From Betaproteobacteria bacterium (GTDB lineage: Bacteria; Pseudomonadota; Gammaproteobacteria; Burkholderiales; Rhodocyclaceae), in assembly GCA_016208425.1 (NCBI GenBank), contig JACQYA010000031.1, forward strand, positions 1 through 63,235: a stretch of DNA of 63,235 nt, in the 5' to 3' direction. The translations under genes and the position numbers were made by a program. This document shows positions 40,332 to 50,436 of the stretch, piece after piece. A model generated the notes under the pieces. That model was not told the DNA's origin, did no database searches, and saw nothing but the letters and a program-made list of their open reading frames with translations. Positions within the stretch are counted from its first letter, which is position 1. Every line of letters begins with the position of its first letter.

Positions 40332-41189
40332 ATGAAAGCGGTCGTCGGTAACTGCCTCGCCGGTCTGGCCTGCTGTCTGCCGGCGCTGTCGTTGGCCGCC
40401 TGTCCCGACGCGGCGGGCGTCGCCGCCTATCTCGCCGATTTTCGGTCGGCTCGCGCCAGCAAGGGTTTCGGCAAAGACATCGGCCTGGCCGGCGCCGGAT
40501 GCGCGCGCGCCGGGCTGGTCGCCCAACTGCCGCAGGTGCTGGGCAAGCCGGTCGGCTACAAAGCGCTGTTCACCAACCCCGACGCGCAGCGGCGGTTCGG
40601 CGTCGACGGGCCGGCATGGGGCGTCATGTTCGGCGAAATGATGTTGCCCGACGGCGCGCGTCTGCCGGCGAAGTTCGGCGCCATCCCCCGCTTCGAAGCG
40701 GATTTCATCGTCGTCGTCAAGAATGCCGGCCTCGCCGATGCGAAGACGGCGCTCGAAGCGCTCGAACACATCGACGAACTGGTGCCGTTCATCGAACTGC
40801 CGGATCTGATGCTGGAAGGAAAGCCTTCCGGCGCCGAGCTGATCGCCATCAACGCCGCTTTTCGCGGCGGCGTTCTCGGAGCCCGTATCAAGGTCGAGCC
40901 GGGCCAGGCGCTGCTCGACGCGCTGGCCGACATGGACGTCGTGATCGTGGAGCGGCGCAGCGGCCAGGAGCTGGGCCGGGAAAAAGGCCGGGCGCTGATG
41001 GGCCAGCCGATCGACGCGGCTCTCTGGCTGGCAAAGGCGCTGAAGAAAGACGGTATCGCGCTCAAACCGGGCGATCTGCTCAGCCTCGGCGGTTTTCTCG
41101 CTTCCGCGCCGACCCGGCCAGGAACACAGATTTCGGTGCACTACCGGGGTTTGCCCGGCGACCCGGCCGTCGACGTGGTTTTCGAGTAA
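40332..41189 (+). CDS. Exported fumarylacetoacetate hydrolase / 2-keto-4-pentenoate hydratase-like protein
   Basis: 285 residues. A clear signal peptide (MKAVVGNCLAGLACCLPALS, cleavage near LAA) precedes a domain resembling the FAH superfamily, best seen in WGVMFGEMMLPDGARLPAKF, RFEADFIVVVKN, ALEALEHIDELVPFIELPD and LKPGDLLSLGGFLA. Most members are cytoplasmic metal-dependent enzymes of aromatic degradation; export is unusual. GAGGAGGGGC precedes the ATG. Substrate unknown. The structured leader of the binding-protein gene starts about 108 bases downstream. Confidence 0.75.
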   Translation: MKAVVGNCLAGLACCLPALSLAACPDAAGVAAYLADFRSARASKGFGKDIGLAGAGCARAGLVAQLPQVLGKPVGYKALFTNPDAQRRFGVDGPAWGVMFGEMMLPDGARLPAKFGAIPRFEADFIVVVKNAGLADAKTALEALEHIDELVPFIELPDLMLEGKPSGAELIAINAAFRGGVLGARIKVEPGQALLDALADMDVVIVERRSGQELGREKGRALMGQPIDAALWLAKALKKDGIALKPGDLLSLGGFLASAPTRPGTQISVHYRGLPGDPAVDVVFE

Positions 41190-41296
41190 CAGGGGGTTGT
41201 CTTTCCGTCCGGCCACCGGAGCCGCGCGGCGGGAGAGAACACCCGACGGCAGCACCGGCCTTCGCGGGCGCGGTGCCTGTTCAAGGAGCGGAGCCC

Positions 41297-41409
41297 ATGT
41301 TTCAATCCGCGCCCGGGTTCGCCGGGCGAAACAACACGGAAGCGCTTACGCCTCTCCCGTGTTCGGTTATCCCCCTGAAGGGGAGGTTTCCAACCGGGGT
41401 TTGTTTTCG
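41297..41409 (+). ncRNA. Conserved structured leader, copy 2, upstream of the substrate-binding protein
   Basis: Uninterrupted copy of the element also found at 10144-10369. The 5' hairpin is GTTTC (41299-41303) with GAAAC (41328-41332) around CCCGG-GTTCG-CCGGG. Next is ACACG (41334-41338) paired with CGTGT (41358-41362) around GCG-CTTA-CGC, then CCCC-TGAA-GGGG, then GGTT-TCC-AACC. It ends exactly at the ATG at 41410, with GGGG ten bases upstream as ribosome binding sequence. A small frame beginning at the ATG at 41297 runs 38 codons and ends in TGA overlapping the next gene's ATG; that frame is not kept in the other copy, whereas the stems are. Confidence 0.62.
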
Positions 41410-42396
41410 ATGAAGACTGTCTGGCGTCCCGTCGTCCTGGCGGCCATCGCGGCACTGACGGTCAGCGTCGGCCTGCTGGTTTTTCCCGGTACCGGGAAAA
41501 CGGATCGCCTTCGTCTGGCCGCCTACGATGGCGATGTCGGCGCGCTGGAGTGGATCGCCAAGGAGAAGGGGTTTTTCGACAAGGCGGGGCTGGATGTCGA
41601 CATCACCGGCTATGCGTCGGGCAGGGAAACGATGGAGGCGATCACGGCGGGCAGAGCCGATGTCGCCACCGCCTCCGAGTTCGTCGTCGCCACGCGCAGC
41701 TTTACCGAGCCGGGGCTGCTCATTCTCGGCAGCATCTGCCAGTACTGGAACAAGGGGCTGATCGGCCGCCGCGACCGGGGCGTCTTCGGTGCTGCCGACC
41801 TCAGGGGCAAGCGTGTCGGCGTGACCCTCCGCTCGACAGCCGAGCACAATCTGGTGGTTTTTCTGGCCCAGCAAGGCTTGACGCTGAACGACGTGCTGCC
41901 GGTCGATCTGCCGCCGAAGGAGATCGTCGAGCAGATGGGTAGCGGCGAAATCGACGCGGCGATTACCTGGCAACCGCACGTCGCGGCCATCGAGAAGCGC
42001 CTCGGCGGCAACGCCAGCCGGCTCCCGGCGAGCGGCGCGGACGCCTACCTGCTGGTGCTGACCCGGCGCCATCTGCTGACCGAAAAGCCGGCCGCGATGG
42101 AAAAGCTGTTGCGCGGGCTGGTGCTGGCCGAAACCTGGGTGCGCGCCCACCCCGCAGAAGCCAAAGCCTGGATCGGCGCGCATTTCTCGCTCGACGCGGA
42201 CTATGTCGAGATGCAGTGGCCGAACATGCAGCTGAAAGTCGGCCTGTCGCAGGAAATTCTTGAGGCGATGGACGGCGAGGCGCGCTGGTTCGCCAAGAAG
42301 ATCGGCCGGCAGGCGATCCCGAACTTCGCCGAAACCGTCGACGCGGCGGCGCTGCGTGCCGTCAAACCCGGCGCCGTCACGATTGTTGGCCGGTGA
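41410..42396 (+). CDS. NitT/TauT-type periplasmic substrate-binding protein (THI5/NMT1-like)
   Basis: Periplasmic-binding fold of 328 residues. It has an N-terminal signal or anchor ([20 protein letters not shown]) and the family pattern [60 protein letters not shown] and [20 protein letters not shown]. No ABC permease or ATPase accompanies it. Its TGA overlaps the ATG of a hybrid histidine kinase by one base, so it most likely acts as the ligand-binding half of that sensor rather than in transport. Ligand unknown; sulfonates, nitrate or pyrimidines are typical of the fold. Confidence 0.9.
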   Translation: MKTVWRPVVLAAIAALTVSVGLLVFPGTGKTDRLRLAAYDGDVGALEWIAKEKGFFDKAGLDVDITGYASGRETMEAITAGRADVATASEFVVATRSFTEPGLLILGSICQYWNKGLIGRRDRGVFGAADLRGKRVGVTLRSTAEHNLVVFLAQQGLTLNDVLPVDLPPKEIVEQMGSGEIDAAITWQPHVAAIEKRLGGNASRLPASGADAYLLVLTRRHLLTEKPAAMEKLLRGLVLAETWVRAHPAEAKAWIGAHFSLDADYVEMQWPNMQLKVGLSQEILEAMDGEARWFAKKIGRQAIPNFAETVDAAALRAVKPGAVTIVGR

Positions 42397-44978
42397 TGCC
42401 CGCGATCGGGATCAATACCGGGTTCAAGCTGGCATTGCTGTCCGGCATCGGCATTCTCGGCGCCGCCTTGCTGTTTTTTGCCTACAACCAGTCGGCGCTC
42501 GTCGTCGAGACCGTGCACAGCGAAAAACTGCACCACGCATCGAACGAGGGCATGGAGCTGGTGCACCTGTCGCACGCCGTGTTGCAGTACCCGGGCGCGC
42601 GTAGCGTCCAGCAATGGCGCGACCAGGCGCAACTGGTCGACGAAATTGTCGGCGCGCTCGCCGATACGCTCGCCGACCTGCCCGCCGGCACCTCCCCGGT
42701 GCCGGAAGCGAACCCGGAACTGCACGACATCGTGGCGCGGATCGCCACGCGCGCGAACAACCTGCGCGCCTCGGGCGAGAAGCTGATCGAAATTCGCGGC
42801 CAGACTGCGGCGGACGGGAAATCGAGGGAAATCGCCGATATTCTGGCGGCGCAGTTTTTCCAGGAAGCGACCCAGTTGCAGGCGGCGCTGCGCGCGCTGA
42901 CGGCCGCCTCCGACGCCGGTTTGCAGTCGGCCTACCGGAATTCCCGGCTCCGGCAGATCGTGCTGTTTTTGGTCGTCACGACGCTGGTTTCGCTGTTCGG
43001 CGGCATCGTCTCGCTGCGTTTTCGCGCCGCCGTGCTCAACCCGCTGGCGGATCTCGCCCGCACTATCGCGTCGATCCGCGAGGGCGGCCATCTGCGGACC
43101 ACGGTGCGGGCGGACGACGAAATCGGTGCAGTCTGCCGGACGTTCAACGCGCTGCAAGACCAGATCGAAGCCGATATCGCCGAAAAGCGGAACACCGCAG
43201 AAGAGCTCGACCGGCACCGCCACCACTTGCAGGAACTGCTCGACGCGCGCACCGCCGACCTGTTGCGGTCGAATGTCGCGCTTTCCGGGGCGAGGGATCT
43301 GGCGCTTGCCGCCAGCCAGGCCAAGAGCGCTTTCCTGGCCAACATGAGCCACGAAATCCGCACGCCGCTGAACGCGGTGATCGGTTTGACGCACCTCTTG
43401 CAGCGCGCGCAGCCGGCGCCCGGCCAACTGGACAAACTGGGCAAAATCGCCTCGTCCGCCCAACACCTGCTCAACCTGCTCAACGATATCCTCGACTTTT
43501 CCAAGATCGAGGCCGGACACATGGCGCTGGAACTGGACGAGTTCGACCTGGGCAGCCTGATGGCCAACGTGCGCTCGATGACCATCGAAAGGGTGCTGGC
43601 AAAGCGGCTTTCCTTCGATACCGAACTCGGCGAGTTCAATGGTTCCAACGCCTCCCACGAAGCCGGCGAAGCCAACAAACTCAACGGGCGCGACGATAGG
43701 CGCCGCCGCCTGGTCGGAGACGCCACCCGCCTGTCGCAGATCCTGGTCAACTACCTCGGCAACGCCGTCAAGTTTACCGAACGGGGCGGCATCGTTTTGC
43801 GCGCCCGCAAGCTCGAAGAGACGGAGGGCACGCTGCTGGTGCGCTTCGAGGTGCAGGACAGCGGTATCGGCATCGCGGCGGACAAGCTGGATCAGGTCTT
43901 CGAGGCCTTCGAGCAGGCCGACAGCTCGACCACGCGCCAGTACGGCGGCACCGGCCTCGGCCTGGCGATCAACAAGCGGCTGGCGCAACTGATGGGCGGC
44001 GAGGTCGGCGCCGATAGCGCCGAAGGCCGGGGCAGCACGTTCTGGCTGACGGTACGCCTGGACAAAGCGCGGGAGCGGGCGGCCAGACCGCCCGAACAAG
44101 CCGCCGCGACAAGCGCCGAGCAGGCGCTCAAACGCGGCTTCGGCGGCTGCCGCATCCTGCTCGCGGAAGATGACCCGATCAACCAGGAAGTCGCGCTCGA
44201 ACTGCTGCGCGAAGGGCCGGGGCTAGACGTCGACCTCGCCGGGGATGGGCGCCAGGCGGCAGACATGGCGGCAACCCGCCGCTACGACCTGATCCTGATG
44301 GACATACAGATGCCCGAGATGGATGGCCTGGCCGCCACCGGTGCGATCCGCGGCCTCCCCGGCTACGCCGGAACGCCTATCCTGGCGATGACCGCCAACG
44401 TCTTCAGCGAGGACAGGGCGCGCTGTATCGCCGCCGGGATGAACGATTTCATCGTCAAGCCGGTCGATCCCGAGCTGCTCTTCGCGACGCTGCTGCGCTG
44501 GCTGTCGGCCACCCCGTTTGCCCCTGCCGCGCCCGGGGCCGGAAACACGGCGACAGAAACCGCCGGGGACAGATCCGGGGAAACTTACGGGGAAACACTT
44601 CCCGCCGCGCTCGCGGCGTTCTCCGGCCTGGATGTCCGGCACGGGCTGACCATGCTCGGCGGACGCGCGGCACCGTACCTGCGCCTGCTGCGCCGCTATG
44701 CGATCCGGTATTCTGGATACATGGCGCCGCTGCGCGAGCGGATAGCCTTCGCCGATCTGGGCGAGGCGAGACGGCTGGCGCACAGCCTGAAAGGCAGCTC
44801 CGGAACGATGGGCGCGACCACCGTGCAGCGCATGGCCGCCGAGCTGGAAGCGGCGCTCGGTGAAGGCCGCGCAAACGGCGAAATCGAGCGCCTGGCCACC
44901 GCTCTGGAAAGCGAGTTGCAGCACCTGGTTGCGGGGATACTCGCGGCGCTTCCCGAAGAAACGGCGGCGCCGCGCTAA
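42396..44978 (+). CDS. Hybrid sensor histidine kinase coupled to the binding protein (TM-HAMP-HisKA-HATPase-REC-HPt)
   Basis: 860 residues. TM1 about 8-29, a helical periplasmic domain about 30-186, TM2 about 187-207, HAMP about 210-262, HisKA with H319 in [11 protein letters not shown], ATPase with [18 protein letters not shown] and [10 protein letters not shown], a receiver with the acceptor Asp in [13 protein letters not shown], and an HPt domain with [13 protein letters not shown]. The ATG at 42396 overlaps the binding-protein stop; a GTG at 42393 is also possible. The helical periplasmic part probably senses the liganded binding protein. All relay residues are present but no DNA-binding regulator is nearby. 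The CBS gene follows by 100 bases. Confidence 0.93.
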   Translation: MPAIGINTGFKLALLSGIGILGAALLFFAYNQSALVVETVHSEKLHHASNEGMELVHLSHAVLQYPGARSVQQWRDQAQLVDEIVGALADTLADLPAGTSPVPEANPELHDIVARIATRANNLRASGEKLIEIRGQTAADGKSREIADILAAQFFQEATQLQAALRALTAASDAGLQSAYRNSRLRQIVLFLVVTTLVSLFGGIVSLRFRAAVLNPLADLARTIASIREGGHLRTTVRADDEIGAVCRTFNALQDQIEADIAEKRNTAEELDRHRHHLQELLDARTADLLRSNVALSGARDLALAASQAKSAFLANMSHEIRTPLNAVIGLTHLLQRAQPAPGQLDKLGKIASSAQHLLNLLNDILDFSKIEAGHMALELDEFDLGSLMANVRSMTIERVLAKRLSFDTELGEFNGSNASHEAGEANKLNGRDDRRRRLVGDATRLSQILVNYLGNAVKFTERGGIVLRARKLEETEGTLLVRFEVQDSGIGIAADKLDQVFEAFEQADSSTTRQYGGTGLGLAINKRLAQLMGGEVGADSAEGRGSTFWLTVRLDKARERAARPPEQAAATSAEQALKRGFGGCRILLAEDDPINQEVALELLREGPGLDVDLAGDGRQAADMAATRRYDLILMDIQMPEMDGLAATGAIRGLPGYAGTPILAMTANVFSEDRARCIAAGMNDFIVKPVDPELLFATLLRWLSATPFAPAAPGAGNTATETAGDRSGETYGETLPAALAAFSGLDVRHGLTMLGGRAAPYLRLLRRYAIRYSGYMAPLRERIAFADLGEARRLAHSLKGSSGTMGATTVQRMAAELEAALGEGRANGEIERLATALESELQHLVAGILAALPEETAAPR

Positions 44979-45078
44979 AAGGGAGCCGCCCGGCTTTCCG
45001 AAACCTGACAGATCGAATAACATCCGTCATCGGCGGTCAGCCGGAACGCATCGGGCAACCAAAAACAAGGGGATACGA

Positions 45079-45531
45079 ATGCAAGTGCGAGAAATTCTAC
45101 GGGTCAAGGGATCGACCTTGTTCACCGTGTCGCCGGCCGAGTTGCTGGCGGATGCCGTGGCGGCGATGGACGAGAGCGACGTCGGGTCGCTGGTCGTCAT
45201 GGATCGCGGCAAAATGGCCGGCGTGCTGACCTTCCGCGAGGTGCTGCGTGCCGTCAACAAACACAAGAGCGTGATCGGAGGAGTCCGGGTCGGCGACGTG
45301 ATGCTGGCAAACCCGGTCACCGTGCCGCCCGACATGGAAGTCGACGACTTGCGCCGGCTGATGATCGAGAAGCGCTCCCGCTATATTCCGGTGATGGACG
45401 GCACGATGCTGATGGGCGTCATTTCCTTCCTCGACGTGGCCAGAGCCGTGCTGGAAGAGCAGAGTTTCGAGAACCGCATGTTGAAAAACTACATCAAAAA
45501 CTGGCCGGAGGCGGAAAAAGAGCTGGAATAG
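45079..45531 (+). CDS. CBS-domain pair protein
   Basis: A stand-alone CBS pair of 150 residues: first CBS about 5-65 (LLADAVAAMDESDVGSLVVM), second about 75-135 (MLANPVTVPPDMEVDDLRRL, SRYIPVMDGTMLMGVISFLD). CBS pairs bind adenine nucleotides and act as energy sensors; no fused effector domain is present. AAGGGG lies seven bases before the ATG. It may be cotranscribed with the upstream hybrid kinase or with fadD, which starts 110 bases downstream; a link is inference. Confidence 0.93.
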   Translation: MQVREILRVKGSTLFTVSPAELLADAVAAMDESDVGSLVVMDRGKMAGVLTFREVLRAVNKHKSVIGGVRVGDVMLANPVTVPPDMEVDDLRRLMIEKRSRYIPVMDGTMLMGVISFLDVARAVLEEQSFENRMLKNYIKNWPEAEKELE

Positions 45532-45641
45532 ATCGCCCGGTGCAGGACGGCAGCGAAAAATGGACGGTCGAGCGGGCGTAGAACGATGGCCGTTCCGGCA
45601 ATGCCGGAGGCAACATCCAAACTAACCGAGGAGGAGAGTTC

Positions 45642-47318
45642 ATGGAAAAGATCTGGTTGCAGAGCTATCAGAAGGGCGTCCCCGCAGAGGTTGAACTGGA
45701 CGAGTTCCAGTCGCTCGGCGAGATGTTCGAGAAGAGCGTGGCGCAGTTCCGCGAGCGCGTCGCCTACATCAACATGGGCGCCGAGATCAGCTACGGCGAG
45801 ATTGACGCGCTGTCGCGCGATTTTGCCGCCTATCTCCAGTCCGTGCTCAAGCTGCCCAAGGGATCGCGCGTCGCGCTGATGATGCCGAACGTGCTGCAAT
45901 ACCCGGTATGCATGTTCGGCGCGCTGCGCGGCGGTTATACGGTGGTGAACTGCAACCCGCTGTACACGCCGCGCGAGCTGGAGCACCAGCTCAAGGATTC
46001 GGGCGCCGAAGCCATCATCATCCTGGAGAACTTCGCGCACACGCTGGAGCAGGTCGTTGCCCGCACGCCGGTCAAGCACGTCGTCGTCGCGCGGCTGGGC
46101 GACATGCTGGGCTTCCCGAAGCGCGCCATCGTCAACTTCGTCGTCAAATACGTCAAGAAGATGGTGCCGCACTGGAGCCTGCCCGGTCACGTCGATTTCG
46201 GGACAACCCTGGCGAAAGGCGCGGGCGGCGAGTTCAAGCCGGTCGACGTCGCCCAGGAAGATCTCGCCTTCCTCCAGTACACCGGCGGCACCACCGGCCT
46301 TTCCAAGGGCGCGATGCTGACGCACCGCAACATCCTCGCCAACGTGACGCAGGCGCACGCCTGGATCCGTCCGGCGATCCCCGACGACAGCCACGAGCTG
46401 ATCGTCACCGCGCTGCCGCTGTACCACATCTTCGCGCTGACGGCGAACTGCTTCACCTTCTTCAAGATCGGCGCGAGCAACCTGCTGATTACCAACCCGC
46501 GCGACATTCCCGGCTTTGCCGCCGAGCTTGCCAAATACCCGTTCACCGTGATTACCGGCGTCAACACGCTGTTCAACGCGCTGCTCAACAATGACGCCTT
46601 CAAGGCGCTGAATTTCTCGACGCTCAAGCTAACCTTGGGCGGCGGCATGGCCGTGCAGCGTGCGGTCGCCGAGAACTGGAAGCGCGTCACCGGCAAGCCC
46701 TTGATCGAAGCCTACGGGCTGACCGAAACCTCGCCGGCGGCGACGATGAACCCGCTCGACATCCCCGAGTACAACGGCTCGATCGGCCTGCCGATTTCAT
46801 CGACCGAAGTGGCGATCCGCAACGACGACGGCGCCGATATGCCGCTCGGCGAACGCGGCGAACTGTGCATCCGCGGCCCGCAGGTGATGAAGGGCTACTA
46901 CCAGCGCCCGGAGGAAACGGCCAACGTGCTGATGGCCGACGGTTTTCTGCGCACCGGCGACGTGGCGGTGATGGAAGCCAGCGGCTTCGTGCGTATCGTC
47001 GACCGCAAGAAGGACATGATCCTCGTCTCCGGCTTCAACGTTTACCCGAACGAAGTCGAGGATGTCGTCGCGCTGCATCCGGGCGTGCTCGAAGTCGCCG
47101 CCATCGGTGTGCCGGACGAGAAGGCGGGCGAAGCGGTAAAAATCTTCGTCGTCAAGAAAGACCCGGCGCTGACCGCCGAAGCGCTGATTGCCCACTGCCG
47201 CGAAAATCTGACCGGCTACAAGGTGCCGCATCAGGTCGAGTTCCGCACGGATCTGCCGAAGACCAACGTCGGCAAGATCCTGCGCCGCGAATTGCGCGAA
47301 CCGCCGAAAGCGGGGTAA
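45642..47318 (+). CDS. fadD: Long-chain fatty acid-CoA ligase
   Basis: Activates long-chain fatty acids to acyl-CoA at the inner membrane, the entry step to beta-oxidation. 558 residues of the ANL superfamily: P-loop [34 protein letters not shown], the acyl-adenylate motif [36 protein letters not shown] and the catalytic Lys region [14 protein letters not shown] at the C-terminus. GAGGAGAG precedes the ATG. A strong terminator follows. An enoyl-CoA hydratase is encoded at 62427. Confidence 0.95.
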   Translation: MEKIWLQSYQKGVPAEVELDEFQSLGEMFEKSVAQFRERVAYINMGAEISYGEIDALSRDFAAYLQSVLKLPKGSRVALMMPNVLQYPVCMFGALRGGYTVVNCNPLYTPRELEHQLKDSGAEAIIILENFAHTLEQVVARTPVKHVVVARLGDMLGFPKRAIVNFVVKYVKKMVPHWSLPGHVDFGTTLAKGAGGEFKPVDVAQEDLAFLQYTGGTTGLSKGAMLTHRNILANVTQAHAWIRPAIPDDSHELIVTALPLYHIFALTANCFTFFKIGASNLLITNPRDIPGFAAELAKYPFTVITGVNTLFNALLNNDAFKALNFSTLKLTLGGGMAVQRAVAENWKRVTGKPLIEAYGLTETSPAATMNPLDIPEYNGSIGLPISSTEVAIRNDDGADMPLGERGELCIRGPQVMKGYYQRPEETANVLMADGFLRTGDVAVMEASGFVRIVDRKKDMILVSGFNVYPNEVEDVVALHPGVLEVAAIGVPDEKAGEAVKIFVVKKDPALTAEALIAHCRENLTGYKVPHQVEFRTDLPKTNVGKILRRELREPPKAG

Positions 47319-47343
47319 CCGCAGCGTTGAAACGGGTATGGCG

Positions 47344-47380
47344 AAGGGCGGAGCCGGACTCCGCCCTTTGTGGTTGTTTT
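47344..47380 (+). terminator. Rho-independent terminator after fadD
   Basis: AAGGGCGGAG (47344-47353) and CTCCGCCCTT (47359-47368) form a perfect 10-bp stem with a CCGGA loop, followed by the T-rich stretch TGTGGTTGTTTT. It marks the boundary between fadD and the AT-richer patch. Confidence 0.88.
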
Positions 47381-47463
47381 GCCGATATCATCTTAGTGCC
47401 AGTATTGGTGGCGTCATGTTTTTGGAAATGTGAGCCGAAGCATTTTATGCCGAGCGTATAGGA

Positions 47464-48855
47464 ATGGAAGCTATGCATCGTGCACAGGAAAATGGTCTGA
47501 CTGTCGTCGTACCCCTTGCTGAAAGACCCCGTCTTGCACGACCGTTCGTTCTCATCGCGCTATGTCTAATCCTTTTATTCAGTACGCAATCCTTTGCTGT
47601 CGGAAGCCCTCGCCACGGGACAATACTGTTGGTGATCGCGTCGCTTCTGGTAATCGACTACATTTACCTGAGTCGTGCGCCGCATGCGATTGGTGCAGTT
47701 CATGTCTTCAACTTGGCGATGGCCTTGCTGTACCTGTATCTCTTTATCAGCGGCGGACTCAGAAATACCGGCCTACTCTGGTTTTTCGTGTATCCGCCGC
47801 TTGTCTTCTACGTCATGGGCGTACAAGGAGCTGTAGTTTCTCTGTCCATTCTGGCGGCAGCAAGCGGCGCCTATGTATGGATCGTTGGAGCACCGGCTTT
47901 CTTGAGTCACTACCCGACTGAGTTTCTCCTTCGTTTCTCCGGATCTTTGTTCGCCGTTATTCTTCTTTCCTATTTTTACGAGAGGTCTCGCGAAGAGCAG
48001 AGCGCAGCCTTGCGGGGATTGGTGAAGGAAGTCTCAGCCCATCGGAACGAATTGGAAACGCGGGTAACTGAGCGAACCCAGGAATTGGTCATTGCCAAGA
48101 ATAAGGCGGAAGCTGCCAGCCTTGCAAAGAGCGCCTTCCTCGCCAATATGAGCCACGAGATGCGCACACCGATACACCAAGTCTCCGGAATGGCGCAACT
48201 CATTAAACGTGAGCCCCTGACCCCCAAGCAGGCCGATTGGATGGACAAACTGGATGTTGCTTGCCGCAGACTGACCGGCATCATAAATGCGATCCTCGAA
48301 CTTACCCGTATCGAGTCCGGCCAAATTATGTTGGCTGAAGAACCGGTCAATATTAAGGAACTGTTGAGTGAAGTGTCCTCGGTGCTGCATGAGCAGGCAG
48401 CGGCGAAGCGCCTGCAACTGATTACCGATGCTGAAACCGTTCCGTTTGGTCTGCTTGGTGATAAGGAGCATATTAAACAAGCGTTGCATAACTTGGTATC
48501 AAACGCCGTCCGCTTTACCGAAACTGGCAGCGTAACCATCCGTTCCAAGATAGTCGAGGAGGACGATCAGAGTGCGCTGATTCATTTCGAAGTGCAGGAC
48601 ACTGGTATCGGCATCGCGCCCGAAGATCAATGCCGGTTGTTCTCCATCTTCGAGCAAGTCGATAACTCATCCACGCGCAAATATAGCGGTTTGGGTGCAG
48701 GGCTGGCAATGACGAAGAAGATCGCACAGATCATGGGCGGCGATGCCGGTTGCGATAGCAGACTCGGCGAAGGCAGTACCTTCTGGTTTGCCGCTAGGCT
48801 CAAGAAGGCCAGTTTGGGCGATCATCTAGAATCAAAGGGGTCGGGGCCGAAATAA
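47464..48855 (+). CDS. Membrane-bound sensor histidine kinase without receiver domain, AT-richer
   Basis: 463 residues. An N-terminal membrane sensor of about six helices (residues 27-172) is followed by a coiled coil, HisKA with H231 in ANMSHEMRTPIHQVSGMAQL, and an ATPase domain (LVSNAVRFTETG, DTGIGI, SGLGAGLAMTKK). The G2 box reads GLGAGLAM rather than GTGLGLA. No receiver or HPt follows, unlike the other membrane kinases here. Codons with A/T in third position are much more frequent than in neighbouring genes. The Met at 47464 or 47473 may start it; GGA lies before both. The DUF998 gene follows by 19 bases. Confidence 0.88.
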   Translation: MEAMHRAQENGLTVVVPLAERPRLARPFVLIALCLILLFSTQSFAVGSPRHGTILLVIASLLVIDYIYLSRAPHAIGAVHVFNLAMALLYLYLFISGGLRNTGLLWFFVYPPLVFYVMGVQGAVVSLSILAAASGAYVWIVGAPAFLSHYPTEFLLRFSGSLFAVILLSYFYERSREEQSAALRGLVKEVSAHRNELETRVTERTQELVIAKNKAEAASLAKSAFLANMSHEMRTPIHQVSGMAQLIKREPLTPKQADWMDKLDVACRRLTGIINAILELTRIESGQIMLAEEPVNIKELLSEVSSVLHEQAAAKRLQLITDAETVPFGLLGDKEHIKQALHNLVSNAVRFTETGSVTIRSKIVEEDDQSALIHFEVQDTGIGIAPEDQCRLFSIFEQVDNSSTRKYSGLGAGLAMTKKIAQIMGGDAGCDSRLGEGSTFWFAARLKKASLGDHLESKGSGPK

Positions 48856-48874
48856 CCACAAAGGAGAATCTGGC

Positions 48875-49546
48875 ATGATTTCCGCACCGAAGCGAAATGA
48901 GATTGATCACCGCACCATCAAGTTACTTATTGGGCTGATTGCGCTTTTCCTTGCCAACTTGACAAGCTGGTTTGCAAATACCTCGATCACGTCGATTAGC
49001 GCGTCATACTACGAAGGGGGATGGTCCCAGAGCATATTTATTGGCTTTCTGTTCGCTATCGCGGCATTTCTTCTGGCATACAACGGGCTATCCACGCGCG
49101 AAATGTTATTGAGCAAAACCGCCGCCCTCGCCGCACTGGGAGTAGCGCTATTCCCGTGCAAGTGCGATATACATACCCCCGACATCCCTTACGTACACGG
49201 GACGGCTGCAGCTATCATGTTCGCCGTGCTGGCAAACTTCTGCCTCATCTTCTATCGGCGCGCCCGCGCGAAAGGCTACCTCGAAGCGAACAGAAGGGCG
49301 GCCGTTTATGCTTCGTGCGGTATTGCGATAGTTATCTCAATATCGGTGATCGCCCTCGACAACTTCATGAAAGGTGCCATCAGCACCCACATACCTCGGC
49401 TCACCTACTACGGGGAACGCACCGGCCTGGTTGCCTTTGGAATATCCTGGCTGACCGCGAGCAGAGTTTTGCCAGTTCTCACCCGACAGGACGACCGCTT
49501 CTCCCCTTTCAGCGACCGGGACGCCATTGACGGTGTCGCGAAATAG
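48875..49546 (+). CDS. DUF998-like integral membrane protein
   Basis: 223 residues with six predicted helices and the polar N-terminal MISAPKRNEIDHRTIK. Family-like features are SITSISASYYEGGWSQSIFI after the first helix and DIPYVHGTAAAIMFAVLANF in the fourth; the Cys pair FPCKCDIHTPD lies between. Function unknown for the family. AAAGGAG precedes the ATG. It is only 19 bases after the AT-richer kinase and shares its composition, so the two were probably acquired together and the protein may be a membrane partner or target of the kinase. Confidence 0.7.
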   Translation: MISAPKRNEIDHRTIKLLIGLIALFLANLTSWFANTSITSISASYYEGGWSQSIFIGFLFAIAAFLLAYNGLSTREMLLSKTAALAALGVALFPCKCDIHTPDIPYVHGTAAAIMFAVLANFCLIFYRRARAKGYLEANRRAAVYASCGIAIVISISVIALDNFMKGAISTHIPRLTYYGERTGLVAFGISWLTASRVLPVLTRQDDRFSPFSDRDAIDGVAK

Positions 49547-49665
49547 CCCCGAGGATCGTGCACCACAAAGTGCGGCCTCTCAAGATATTTACCGATTGTG
49601 CTTGGGTGGGAGACTGCCAAGACGGCCTCAAACAGGAAGAAGCGCGGTGTTTCGATTGAGGGAGC

Positions 49666-50229
49666 TCAATCTGTATTCGGCCGGTCTTTGGCGTGCACCC
49701 ACAGCACGTCGCCACGTCCTCCGGCCTTGTTCAACGAGCGGCCGAGAACGAACATCAGATCCGATAGGCGGTTCAGATACTTGCGGGCCAACGCCGAAAC
49801 CGTCTCGGCGTTGGCCAGATGCACGACGCGCCGTTCCGCGCGGCGGCAGACGGTGCGCGCAAGATGCGCAAAAGCCGCCGCGCGCGTGCCGCCGGGCAGG
49901 ATGAAGTCCTTCAGCGGCGCGAGATCCCCGTTGAAGCGTTCGACCAGATTTTCGAGGCGCGCGATGTGTGCCTCGCCGATGAGGTTCATGCCGGGGATGC
50001 ACAGTTCACCGCCGAGGTCGAAGAGGTCGTGCTGGATGCCGGTCAGCGCGTCACGCACGGCGTCCGGCAAGTCTCCGGCGAGCAATAGCCCGAGCGCCGA
50101 ATTGAGCTCGTCGACCTCGCCGATCGCTTCGATGCGCAGGCTATCCTTGGCCACGCGCGAGCCGTCGCCCAGCCCGGTCGTGCCGGCGTCGCCGGTGCGC
50201 GTGACAATTTTCGAGAGACGGTTGCCCAT
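49666..50229 (-). CDS. Cob(I)yrinic acid a,c-diamide / cobalamin adenosyltransferase, PduO type
   Basis: Transfers the adenosyl group from ATP to cob(I)alamin, making coenzyme B12. 187 residues; motifs are the N-terminal ATP loop TRTGDAGTTGLGDGSRVAKD, FDLGGELCIPG, FILPGGTRAAAFAHLARTVC with the Arg region RRAERRVV, and YLNRLSDLMFVLGR near the end. The ATG at 50229 follows AGGAAGG. Single gene, divergent from glcDEF. The name cobO belongs to another family, so I leave the symbol blank. Confidence 0.93.
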   Translation of the reverse strand: MGNRLSKIVTRTGDAGTTGLGDGSRVAKDSLRIEAIGEVDELNSALGLLLAGDLPDAVRDALTGIQHDLFDLGGELCIPGMNLIGEAHIARLENLVERFNGDLAPLKDFILPGGTRAAAFAHLARTVCRRAERRVVHLANAETVSALARKYLNRLSDLMFVLGRSLNKAGGRGDVLWVHAKDRPNTD

Positions 50230-50436
50230 GATTGCCTTCCTGACCAGAATGGAGCCAAGATTATAACGAGCGGCAACACCTCGGGCACCCATCAAAACCC
50301 CTGTCGTTTCCGCGCCGGGGAAAATGAAGGGACGGGGTTGCGGTGCCGCGTTTCCGCACCGATCCGGGTTAAGGTTTAACCTTTGCGCGGACTGCTTCCC
50401 GCGCAGAACGTCATCGACCGCTATCGAGGATGTTTC

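Noticed and set aside
41297-41413. A 38-codon leader peptide (starting MFQSAPGFAG) overlapping the binding-protein ATG
   Set aside because: The corresponding frame is not kept in the other copy of the leader because of indels, while RNA pairing is; I treat it as incidental, though translation cannot be excluded.
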